A stretch of 5,635 bases of DNA. Source: Clostridiales bacterium (GTDB lineage Bacteria; Bacillota; Clostridia; Oscillospirales; QAMX01). The position numbers and the translations under genes were made by a program. Position 1 is the first letter of the stretch. Every line of letters begins with the position of its first letter. Of the stretch, positions 1 to 5,635 are shown piece by piece. A model generated the notes under the pieces. It saw only the letters and a list, made by a program, of their open reading frames with translations, made no database searches and was not told where the DNA came from. Location of the stretch: the NCBI GenBank assembly GCA_012841675.1, contig DUUG01000285.1, positions 1 to 5,635 on the forward strand, given 5' to 3'.

Positions 1-3
1 ACA

Positions 4-45
4 AAGCCCACAGACGCATTTTTCATCTGTGGGCTTATATTTTTA
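4..45 (+). terminator. Rho-independent terminator, plus-strand orientation
   Basis: A perfect 11-bp inverted repeat (AAGCCCACAGA at 4-14, TCTGTGGGCTT at 26-36) encloses an 11-nt loop and is followed on the plus strand by the T-rich run TATATTTTTA. On the minus strand the stem is followed only by TGT before the window ends, with three T in a row counting the base of the stem. The signal therefore suits a plus-strand transcript coming from the left, outside the window. The arrangement implies a convergent neighbour. It could also act as a weak second terminator for the minus-strand operon. Confidence 0.6.
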
Positions 46-90
46 TGGAACTTAAAATGCGGTTTAGAAAATCCTCTCTGCCCCGCACCA

Positions 91-136
91 TAACAAAAGA
101 GACGGATAAGATGCATAAATGCAAATCTTGTCCGTC
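91..136 (-). terminator. Rho-independent terminator of the gal/PHP/GH123-like operon
   Basis: Read on the minus strand, the arms at 125-136 (GACGGACAAGAT) and 101-112 (ATCTTATCCGTC) form a 12-bp stem with one C/A mismatch. The 12-nt loop can itself pair at its ends. The stem is followed directly by TCTTTTGTTA. It begins 34 nt after the stop codon of the DUF4091 gene, which is where an operon terminator is expected. The stem also forms in the plus-strand transcript, where the mismatch becomes a G-U pair, but no T-tract follows in that direction. The minus strand is therefore the supported orientation. Confidence 0.72.
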
Positions 137-170
137 CCATTGTTCTAAAAGTGGTGTAAAGGTATATCCT

Positions 171-1751
171 TTACTGCTCAAGCTCGCTGGCGGCTTCTAA
201 AAGCGCCTTTCGGGTTTCTTCAAACCGGTTTACATCATAGTCCACGTTGTTAAATTTCTTAAATCCTTGGGCGCAGATGGCATCGGCTTTGGCTTTGTCA
301 CGTTCGGCAATGAGGCAGAGAAGCTCATAATCCTCTGCCGAAGCGCGCTGGGCCTCCAGCCGCAGAGACATCCAAGGCTCTCCCTTGCCGGGGTAGACAA
401 TGTGGGTGTCGCCCGGCGGCAGAATACAGACCGAATCGGCATTGCGATGCTCGGGACAGTTCTGCTCAAAGGGGTTCTGTCCGGGTTGATAGATGTTGGC
501 CGCCCAGTGGAGGTAGCCTTTCAGGTCATACTTATAGTTGCCCCAGAACAGATACCGAGTCGACAGCAAGGGGTAGTCCATAAAGCGGTTAATATACCCC
601 TCTCCACGAGGGCCGCAGCAGACGTACATCCAAATTTCGTCGGTGCCGACGCGGAAGCCCTCAAACTCCTTCTGGTGCTTTTCATATTCGGAATTCAGCG
701 GCACCCAAACATCCAACGCGCCGTGCACGGCCGTGAAGCTTAGCGCATCCAACAGACGGATTTTCGGCGCAAGCTTCCGAACCAAACCGCAAAGGGCGCG
801 AAACTCCGTCGCGTTGGCATCGTTGGGCTCGTCGGCAACGCCCATAAAGAAGTTGTCAATCCAGCCGTTTTCCTCCAGCACTTTCTGCAATGCCGGCAAA
901 TAGGCGGACAGGTACCGGTACGCCTCATAGCTCATGGCCGGCATACCCCTCACCAAAATGGTGGATTCCTTCCAGCTTTTGCGGCCGCCTACGCTGGACA
1001 TGTTAAAGTATTGATAGCCAAGAGAAATATAGCGCTTCACGTTGCTGACAAGGTCGGAAAAGTCAAAGGCCCACTCGCCGTTTCCGTTTTCATCGGGACG
1101 GGAGGTAATTTTCACGCCGCCCACATACAACATGTTCTGCCTTGCGCGGCGCAGCATGCGGAGATAGGCATCGGCTAGCCGGGTGGTTTCCTCGGGATTG
1201 TCCTCCGTGCCGTGGTATTTGGCCACATGGCCTGTGCTGAACCCGTTGATGACCTTAAGCCTCTCCTTATCCGGTATGGAGGCAGAGTAAACCTTCAGCG
1301 TTGTAGGAATATCGAAAGTTTCTCCAGCAACGCATACCGTCACAGCGCCTTCGTACACGCCAGGCTTGGTGTCCTTTGGAATCTGAAACGCCAGATACAA
1401 CCCCGCGTTTCCGCTGTGGGGCGTCAAGGTTTCGCCCAGCGGCTTGGCGCAATCGTAGAGGTAATAAGGCGCCTTGCGGGAAGGTATGTAGTCGGTGTAA
1501 TCGTTCTCGTTTAAATTGGCGTTGTCCTCCACCATGACGGGAACTAGCTCATACGCCTCCAACGAAAATGCCGCCACTGCCCCACTTGCGCTGATGGAAA
1601 CCGACGCATTTTCCGGCACCGACTCAATAATCACCTGGGAGGCTGCATAACTGTTCCTTGCGCTGTGTAAAGCCAGTTCCTTTCCTGCGGATTGGTATTC
1701 CGTTCTGTCCGGGTACGTCCACTCTGTGTCCTTTACCGTGATAAGTCGCAT
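171..1751 (-). CDS. DUF4091 / GH123-like glycoside hydrolase, cytoplasmic
   Basis: Predicted glycoside hydrolase of 526 residues with the DUF4091 (GH123 catalytic-domain) architecture. Residues about 1-155 look like a beta-sandwich domain and contain the family-like segments YIPSRKAPYYLYD (88-100) and IPKDTKPGVYEG (124-135). Residues about 165-460 look like a TIM-barrel. Residues 461-526 are a helical tail that opens with RLEAQRASAEDYELL. The likely catalytic pair is D307-E308 in GVADEPN, the adjacent Asp-Glu used by GH123 enzymes for substrate-assisted cleavage of beta-N-acetylgalactosaminides. The typical barrel-end segment GYLHWAANIYQ is at 412-422. There is no signal peptide, unlike secreted Bacteroides GH123 enzymes, so it should act on imported sugars. 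The start is fixed by a strong RBS. It is the last gene of the operon. The fold call is firm; GalNAc specificity is only inferred, because most DUF4091 proteins are uncharacterised. Confidence 0.85.
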   Translation of the reverse strand: MRLITVKDTEWTYPDRTEYQSAGKELALHSARNSYAASQVIIESVPENASVSISASGAVAAFSLEAYELVPVMVEDNANLNENDYTDYIPSRKAPYYLYDCAKPLGETLTPHSGNAGLYLAFQIPKDTKPGVYEGAVTVCVAGETFDIPTTLKVYSASIPDKERLKVINGFSTGHVAKYHGTEDNPEETTRLADAYLRMLRRARQNMLYVGGVKITSRPDENGNGEWAFDFSDLVSNVKRYISLGYQYFNMSSVGGRKSWKESTILVRGMPAMSYEAYRYLSAYLPALQKVLEENGWIDNFFMGVADEPNDANATEFRALCGLVRKLAPKIRLLDALSFTAVHGALDVWVPLNSEYEKHQKEFEGFRVGTDEIWMYVCCGPRGEGYINRFMDYPLLSTRYLFWGNYKYDLKGYLHWAANIYQPGQNPFEQNCPEHRNADSVCILPPGDTHIVYPGKGEPWMSLRLEAQRASAEDYELLCLIAERDKAKADAICAQGFKKFNNVDYDVNRFEETRKALLEAASELEQ

Positions 1752-1757
1752 GGTATT

Positions 1758-1767
1758 CCTCTCCTTT
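1758..1767 (-). promoter_or_regulatory. Ribosome binding site of the DUF4091 gene
   Basis: The minus strand reads AAAGGAGAGG followed by AATACC and then ATG. The GGAG core lies 9 nt before the ATG at 1749-1751. This supports that start codon and independent translation after the 90-nt gap. Confidence 0.85.
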
Positions 1768-1797
1768 TTGCCTGTTTTTCAAATATTTTTAAGGGGA

Positions 1798-1825
1798 TTT
1801 ATCGTTTGCGCCACAATGTTGTAAA
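1798..1825 (-). promoter_or_regulatory. Possible weak internal sigma-A-type promoter
   Basis: On the minus strand, TTTACA (1820-1825, 5 of 6 to the -35 consensus) and GATAAA (1798-1803, 4 of 6 to the -10 consensus) are separated by 16 nt. They lie in the only sizeable gap of the operon, followed by an AT-rich stretch and the RBS of the DUF4091 gene. Such matches arise often by chance in AT-rich gaps, so this is only a candidate for separate expression of the last gene. No terminator-like hairpin separates it from the PHP gene. Confidence 0.18.
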
Positions 1826-1841
1826 GCTACTTACTTTATGA

Positions 1842-3866
1842 TCATTCTACCAGAATGGGGTTCGTCCATGCTACTTTATTGGTAAAATCTGTCACGCGGG
1901 CCATGACCATCTCGCCCTTTTCAGGCGTGTACGAGCCCTTCGTCACAGGGGTACCTCGACTGCGGATGGCCCAACCGTCGACTGTGTACGGCATAAAGAA
2001 TTCAATGCTCTTAGCCGGTTCACAAGTCAGGCGAACAATGCCGTTTTCGTCAAGCCAGAAATCGTGAATGACCGGCCCTGTGGAGGAGTAGAAATGGCCT
2101 TTTGCCATGGCATCGGCAATGGCTTCTTTGGTAAACTCCGGTGCGGAAACAACAATCCAGCCTCCGCCGGCGGAGTGGATGCCATGGGTATCATCGGTTG
2201 CCGTTTGCCACAGCTTCATATTGTTGCGCAGGCAGTATGAATAGAAATGCTCAGAAAATCCGTTGGCGTTGGAAATCTCGGCGCCGTGATTGTAGATTTC
2301 CATGGCAAACAGGCCGGGGAAGCCGTACACATCCTTTTCCAAGTTGCCCGACCATTGGGGATGGTTCAGCATAACCAGGTTGCCATGGTCTCTCAGGAAA
2401 TCAATGATCTCCTGCGCTTTTTCCCGCAGAGAGGTGGTGGTTTCCCATTCTGGCGACCAAACGGGCCGTTCCCAAACATGGCCGTCAGGTAGTGCCTTAC
2501 CAGACTTGTAATCTGCCAAAATGCCGTTAATATGGTATGTATACTGCCTTGTGGCATCATCTGCATCATGGTCGAAAGATCCGCACCAAACGTCCAGCTC
2601 TACTCCGGGCAAAACGAGGAAATCCTCCCGGTCATAGGCGGTGGTGTTGGTGTAAATCCGGTGATCGGTAATCGAAAGGAAATCATATCCGTTTTCACGG
2701 TAGAGCTTGCAAAGATCTGCCGCATCCAATTTGCCGTCGGAACGGGTCGTATGGGCGTGAATACAGCCTTTATAGTGCTTTCCGTTCCGCAGGGGCGTTT
2801 TCTGCGTAAAATGCGCCATGCCCACGGTGGGAATCTCCTGCCCTATTAAGGGTACAACTTCCTTTTCGGGGTTTAGGCGCACGGGGAACTCAGAAGCGGG
2901 CCGCTTCTGCCCCGGTTCGTTAATGAAAATAGGGTTGCTCCACGCTATGGAACCGTCCCTTGCAATACATTCCACCCGAACGAACTTGGCCGAGGGGGCA
3001 TACGTCATTTCGGCTTCGGTTAAACTGTCCGTTCCGTCGGAAGAACGCACCATTTTTCCTCTTTCTTCATATTGAACAAAGCGAATACGCTCGCAAGGCG
3101 TACAGGAAACATGAATTTTCCCGTTTTCTGCATATAAATCATGAATCAGCGGGCCCGTTGTGGAGTAAAAACTGCCCGTACGTATAGCTTGAGCAATGGA
3201 GGGAATGGAAAGCTCATCGGCAGAAACCATAATCCAGCCGCCATAGTAATCCGCACCCATATGGCCGTCGTCCACAGCCACACCCCAGATCTTTTTGCCC
3301 GCGCGCAAAAGCGCATCCCAGTGGTGTTCGCTTCTCCCGATTCCCTCGGAGAAATGGGAAGTGTTGTTGTGGATTTCCAAAGCGGTGAAGCCCGTCAAAG
3401 GAAGAGAGGAGTCTTCATACTGGCGCGCGCTGTTGGGATGGGACATGATGACGAGATTGCCGGTTTCATTGCCCCAGTCCACCAACTTCTGAACCCGCTC
3501 TAAAAATGTGCCATCTTCGTTTTCGGGCGTATACTTCGCATCGTGGTGCAAGCGGTTGGGCGAATCCGGGTCCGCCATGATAAACAGTATGTGGTACGTT
3601 TTGGTGGGGTTCGCCGGCGTCCGCTCCCCGTCTTTGGAATTGACATTGAACTCTCCGGCGGGAATCACTAAAAATTCCGGATCAGACAGCTCTGAAAAGT
3701 CGCCGTAAATCCGATGATCGCTAATGGCTACAAAGTCGTAGTTGGCTCGTTTGTACATCATTGCTACCCGGGCAGGGTGAAAGTGCCCATCCGACCGGTT
3801 AGAATGCGTGTGCAAATTGCCGCGCAGCCAGCGCTTCCCCGTAAACGGTCGATACGCTCCCTCCAC
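1842..3866 (-). CDS. Tandem double PHP-domain metallo-phosphoesterase (CehA/McbA-like)
   Basis: A 674-residue protein built from two similar PHP modules. PHP enzymes hydrolyse phosphoesters at a multinuclear metal site. Module A (about 14-318) shows H19-x-H21, D26, D50-H51, E72, H143, E164 and D200-x-H202. Module B (about 362-674) shows H370-x-H372, D377, D401-H402, E423, H502, E523 and D559-x-H561. Both site sets look complete. Each module ends with a beta-rich tail containing FYSTTGP or FYSSTGP, then IAWSNP or VAWTNP. A linker at 319-361 joins them. There is no signal peptide or membrane segment, so it is probably cytoplasmic. The start is GTG, with a GGAGGG site 6 nt upstream; the nearby ATG at 3878-3880 is out of frame. 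The gene lies 30 nt after galT, so it is probably co-transcribed. The substrate is unknown; sugar phosphates or phosphodiesters are a guess from context. Single-module relatives are about half this length. Confidence 0.9.
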   Translation of the reverse strand: MEGAYRPFTGKRWLRGNLHTHSNRSDGHFHPARVAMMYKRANYDFVAISDHRIYGDFSELSDPEFLVIPAGEFNVNSKDGERTPANPTKTYHILFIMADPDSPNRLHHDAKYTPENEDGTFLERVQKLVDWGNETGNLVIMSHPNSARQYEDSSLPLTGFTALEIHNNTSHFSEGIGRSEHHWDALLRAGKKIWGVAVDDGHMGADYYGGWIMVSADELSIPSIAQAIRTGSFYSTTGPLIHDLYAENGKIHVSCTPCERIRFVQYEERGKMVRSSDGTDSLTEAEMTYAPSAKFVRVECIARDGSIAWSNPIFINEPGQKRPASEFPVRLNPEKEVVPLIGQEIPTVGMAHFTQKTPLRNGKHYKGCIHAHTTRSDGKLDAADLCKLYRENGYDFLSITDHRIYTNTTAYDREDFLVLPGVELDVWCGSFDHDADDATRQYTYHINGILADYKSGKALPDGHVWERPVWSPEWETTTSLREKAQEIIDFLRDHGNLVMLNHPQWSGNLEKDVYGFPGLFAMEIYNHGAEISNANGFSEHFYSYCLRNNMKLWQTATDDTHGIHSAGGGWIVVSAPEFTKEAIADAMAKGHFYSSTGPVIHDFWLDENGIVRLTCEPAKSIEFFMPYTVDGWAIRSRGTPVTKGSYTPEKGEMVMARVTDFTNKVAWTNPILVE
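1845..2783 (-). repeat. PHP module B (second internal protein repeat)
   Basis: This encodes residues 362-674 of the double PHP protein. It aligns with module A from the HxH motif through the D-x-H motif to the final TNP/SNP segment. In the first 60 aligned residues I judge by eye that somewhat under half are identical, including RSDG, DHRIY and FLV. The repeat is visible in protein but not as a near-identical DNA repeat, so the duplication is old or reflects fusion of two paralogues. Confidence 0.85.
2913..3827 (-). repeat. PHP module A (first internal protein repeat)
   Basis: This encodes residues 14-318 of the double PHP protein. It matches module B in order and spacing of motifs: HTHS/HAHT, RSDG, DHRIY, the YHI histidine (H92 in A, H445 in B), SHP/NHP, LEI/MEI, DDGH/DDTH, GGWIMVS/GGWIVVS, and FYSTTGP/FYSSTGP. 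Confidence 0.85.
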
Positions 3867-3872
3867 AAAAAT

Positions 3873-3878
3873 CCCTCC
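3873..3878 (-). promoter_or_regulatory. Ribosome binding site that decides the GTG start of the PHP gene
   Basis: The minus strand reads GGAGGG followed by ATTTTT and then GTG (3864-3866). This strong site overlaps the only nearby ATG (3878-3880), which is in another frame and has no Shine-Dalgarno sequence of its own. GTG is therefore the supported start. Confidence 0.85.
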
Positions 3879-3896
3879 ATTGTCTCTACTGTAAAA

Positions 3897-5450
3897 CTAC
3901 TTTTCTAAAGCAACCTTCACAAACCGGACAAAAGCCTCTCTGCCGGCTTCCGTCTGCTTGAAAACACCTGCGTCTTCTAAGCAGCCGGCAAACACACGGC
4001 CCACCTCGCGCTTTAAAATCTCCTCGGCCTCGGCTCGACTGGTCGGCTTTTCCCGGCTTGCAATTTCGTCAAACCAAGGTTTGTGGGGCAAAAGCTCGGC
4101 GTTTTCGGCAAAGCAATCGGCTCCGCCTGCCCAGCAGTCTGCCAAGGAAGACAGCGCGTTTTTTAGCCTTGCAGGCAAAACGGCCAAGCCCATTACCTCG
4201 ATTAAACCGATGTTTTCCTTTTTAATATGGTGTTTTTCCGCATGAGGATGGAACAAACCTAACGGGTGTTCATCCGTTGTGCGGTTGTTGCGCAGCACCA
4301 GATCCAACTCATACTGATTGCCCCGGCGCCGTGCAATAGGTGTGATGGTGTTGTGCGGTGTGTCGCCGGTAAAGGCGAAAATTTCCACCGATTCGTCGCT
4401 GTAAGTTTTCCAGCGGGCCAAGATCTGTTCCGCCAGATCCAAAATCGCCTTTTTATCTGTTCCGCTAAGGCGAAGCACCGACATGGGCCATTCCACAATG
4501 CCGCAGGAAACTCCCTGCAATCCCGACACGTCAAATGTTTGCCCCACAGGCGCTTCGGCCATGGGGAAGCGGAATTTTCCCCCTTGGAAATGGTCATGGG
4601 TTAAAATAGAGCCGCCCACAATGGGCAAATCCGCGTTAGAGCCGATGAAATAGTGGGGGAAAATATCTGTAAAGTCTAAAAGCTTGCCAAACGTCGCCCG
4701 GTTAATCACCATAGGCGTGTGCTTTTTGTTTAAGGCAATACAGTGCTCGTTGTAGTACACATAGGGCGAATACTGCCAGAACCAATCTTCCCCGCCCAAA
4801 GTAATGGGCAGAATCCGGTGGTTGCCGCGGGCGGCCTGTGTAACCGTGCCTGCATATCCCTCATTTTCCGGGCAAATGGCGCAGGCAGGGTATGCGCTTT
4901 GCTTCTGCTTTTTGGCATTGGCAATGGCCACAGGGTCCTTTTCCGGCTTTGAAAGATTGATGGTAATAATCAGCTCGCCCCAAGGGCTATTGTACTCCCA
5001 CCGCACGTCCCTTGCAATGCGGTCGGTTCGGATATAATTGGTGGCCTGAGAAAAGCGGTAGTACCAGCTTGTTGCTTTTTCAGGAGAATCTGCATAATAC
5101 TGCCGGAATTTGGCAATTACCGCAGAGGGCGGCGGGGTTAAACCGGCCATCAGCTCGGTGTCAAGCAAATCCCTATACACAGGGGTGTTGCTTTCCAACG
5201 TGCCGTTTGCTGCGGCTTTCTCTAAAAGCGCATCTAAGATGGGCTGTGGGGAAGTGAATTTTCCCCTTTGTTCGCCGGCAGGCACAGGGATTTCCGAGGT
5301 AGAATTACCGTTTTCGGCGGGAACATATTCCGATTCCCCCAAAACGGCCAGAAGTCTATTTATGGCATAGACCCGATCTTCCGGGGCAATTAACCCTTCA
5401 GAGAGAGCATATGCAACAAGTGTATCTATATTTCGGCTGGTTTCCTTCAT
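3897..5450 (-). CDS. galT: UDP-glucose--hexose-1-phosphate uridylyltransferase, type 2 GalT
   Basis: Cytoplasmic Leloir-pathway enzyme that swaps UMP between UDP-glucose and galactose-1-phosphate, giving glucose-1-phosphate and UDP-galactose. The 517-residue product is complete and slightly long for the roughly 490-500 usual in the Gram-positive family. The family 2 active-site signature spans residues 274-291 (DLPIVGGS, then THDHFQGG). H287 of H285-D-H287-F-Q289 is the likely uridylylated nucleophile, by analogy with HPHxQ of the E. coli enzyme. C190-x2-C193 resembles the metal-binding Cys pair. The segment NEHCIALNKKH (234-244) and the C-terminal stretch HHIKKENIGLIEVMG (407-421) are also family hallmarks. 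The frame is open 26 codons further upstream to 5528, but that part lies inside galE. The ATG at 5448-5450 has an AAGGAG site and gives the usual N-terminus (MKETSRNIDTLVAYAL). The stop is TAG. It is translated 4 nt after galE. Confidence 0.97.
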   Translation of the reverse strand: MKETSRNIDTLVAYALSEGLIAPEDRVYAINRLLAVLGESEYVPAENGNSTSEIPVPAGEQRGKFTSPQPILDALLEKAAANGTLESNTPVYRDLLDTELMAGLTPPPSAVIAKFRQYYADSPEKATSWYYRFSQATNYIRTDRIARDVRWEYNSPWGELIITINLSKPEKDPVAIANAKKQKQSAYPACAICPENEGYAGTVTQAARGNHRILPITLGGEDWFWQYSPYVYYNEHCIALNKKHTPMVINRATFGKLLDFTDIFPHYFIGSNADLPIVGGSILTHDHFQGGKFRFPMAEAPVGQTFDVSGLQGVSCGIVEWPMSVLRLSGTDKKAILDLAEQILARWKTYSDESVEIFAFTGDTPHNTITPIARRRGNQYELDLVLRNNRTTDEHPLGLFHPHAEKHHIKKENIGLIEVMGLAVLPARLKNALSSLADCWAGGADCFAENAELLPHKPWFDEIASREKPTSRAEAEEILKREVGRVFAGCLEDAGVFKQTEAGREAFVRFVKVALEK

Positions 5451-5454
5451 TATA

Positions 5455-5635
5455 TTACTCCTTGGATACTTCGAAACCATCGGGGTGGTTCTGATGCCAA
5501 CGCCAAGCGTCGGCAATAATCTCCTCAACGGAGGTCCGAACCGGCTGCCATCCCAGCACCCGGGCAGCCTTTTCCGATGATGCTACAAGCCTCGCCGGGT
5601 CACCCGGGCGCCGCTTGGAAATAATGGCGGGAATG
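5455..5635 (-). CDS. galE: UDP-glucose 4-epimerase GalE, C-terminal 59 residues (partial)
   Basis: The right edge of the window cuts this gene; only its last 59 codons and the TAA stop (5455-5457) are present. The translation matches the end of GalE, an NAD-dependent short-chain dehydrogenase/reductase-type epimerase that interconverts UDP-glucose and UDP-galactose, and in some versions UDP-GlcNAc and UDP-GalNAc. Recognisable pieces are RRPGDPARLVASSEKA (8-23 of the fragment), LGWQP (27-31) and the tail AWRWHQNHPDGF (43-54). The catalytic Tyr and the NAD-binding motif lie outside the window. The stop is 4 nt from the galT ATG and the galT RBS lies inside the last galE codons, so the two are translationally coupled in one operon. 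No frame damage is seen. Confidence 0.95.
   Translation of the reverse strand, partial: IPAIISKRRPGDPARLVASSEKAARVLGWQPVRTSVEEIIADAWRWHQNHPDGFEVSKE
5458..5463 (-). promoter_or_regulatory. Ribosome binding site of galT inside the galE 3' end
   Basis: The minus strand reads AAGGAG followed by TAATATA and then ATG. The AAG GAG are also the last two sense codons of galE (Lys-Glu) and the TAA is its stop. This fixes the galT start at 5450 rather than the longer open frame to 5528, and it indicates coupled translation. Confidence 0.88.

Noticed and set aside
58..87. Short inverted match TGCGG/CCGCA between the two terminators
   Set aside because: Only about 5 bp with a loop of around 20 nt, which is well within chance.
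267..743. Plus-strand open frame of 158 codons
   Set aside because: It lies wholly antisense to the DUF4091 gene, shows no recognisable domain, and is explained as a shadow of that coding frame.
3141..3503. Plus-strand open frame of 120 codons
   Set aside because: It is antisense to PHP module A. Its residues are a by-product of the opposite-strand codons and no family motif is seen.
3764..3880. A 38-codon leader ORF before the PHP gene
   Set aside because: Its ATG lacks a Shine-Dalgarno sequence, and the frame mostly overlaps the well-supported PHP coding sequence. It is kept only as a low-interest regulatory idea.
4259..4604. Overlapping 112-codon frames on both strands within galT
   Set aside because: Both sit inside the strongly conserved galT coding region, spanning its active-site signature, and have no independent support.
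5451..5528. A 26-codon N-terminal extension of galT (open frame to 5528)
   Set aside because: This stretch is the out-of-frame 3' end of galE. The ATG at 5450 has a well-placed AAGGAG and yields the usual family N-terminus.
1..5635. CRISPR array, tRNA, rRNA, insertion sequence or riboswitch
   Set aside because: No spaced direct repeats, cloverleaf-like segment, transposase-like protein, terminal repeats or structured leader were found. Almost the whole window is coding.

Overview
The window reads as part of a single minus-strand operon from a Gram-positive, probably clostridial (Bacillota, class Clostridia, gut-type) bacterium. This rests on three things seen here: the uridylyltransferase is the Gram-positive 'type 2' GalT, every gene has a strong AGGAGG-like ribosome binding site, and base composition is moderate. 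No finer taxonomy can be supported from the sequence.

In order of transcription (right to left): (1) the last 59 codons of galE, UDP-glucose 4-epimerase, cut by the right edge (5455-5635); (2) a complete galT, type 2 galactose-1-phosphate uridylyltransferase (3897-5450), starting 4 nt after the galE stop; (3) a 674-residue protein made of two tandem PHP metallo-phosphoesterase modules of the CehA/McbA-like kind (1842-3866, GTG start), 30 nt after galT; (4) after a 90-nt gap, a 526-residue DUF4091/GH123-type glycoside hydrolase-like protein (171-1751). A factor-independent terminator for this operon lies at 91-136. A second hairpin at the left edge (4-45) has its T-tract on the plus strand, so a convergent gene probably ends just outside the window. 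The plus strand carries no convincing gene, and no stretch longer than about 170 nt lacks a gene.

How the genes may work together: GalE and GalT are the Leloir-pathway enzymes that move galactose-1-phosphate to UDP-galactose and UDP-glucose. A GH123-like hydrolase (the characterised members release beta-linked GalNAc) fits a role in cutting a galactose- or GalNAc-containing glycan. None of the complete proteins shows a signal peptide or membrane segment, so the pathway looks cytoplasmic, acting on imported oligosaccharides. The double PHP protein is the unexplained part: both copies keep a complete set of metal ligands, and its position between galT and the hydrolase suggests a phosphoester- or phosphodiester-linked sugar intermediate. 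That last step is inference. The gene pairing is the most interesting feature of the window.
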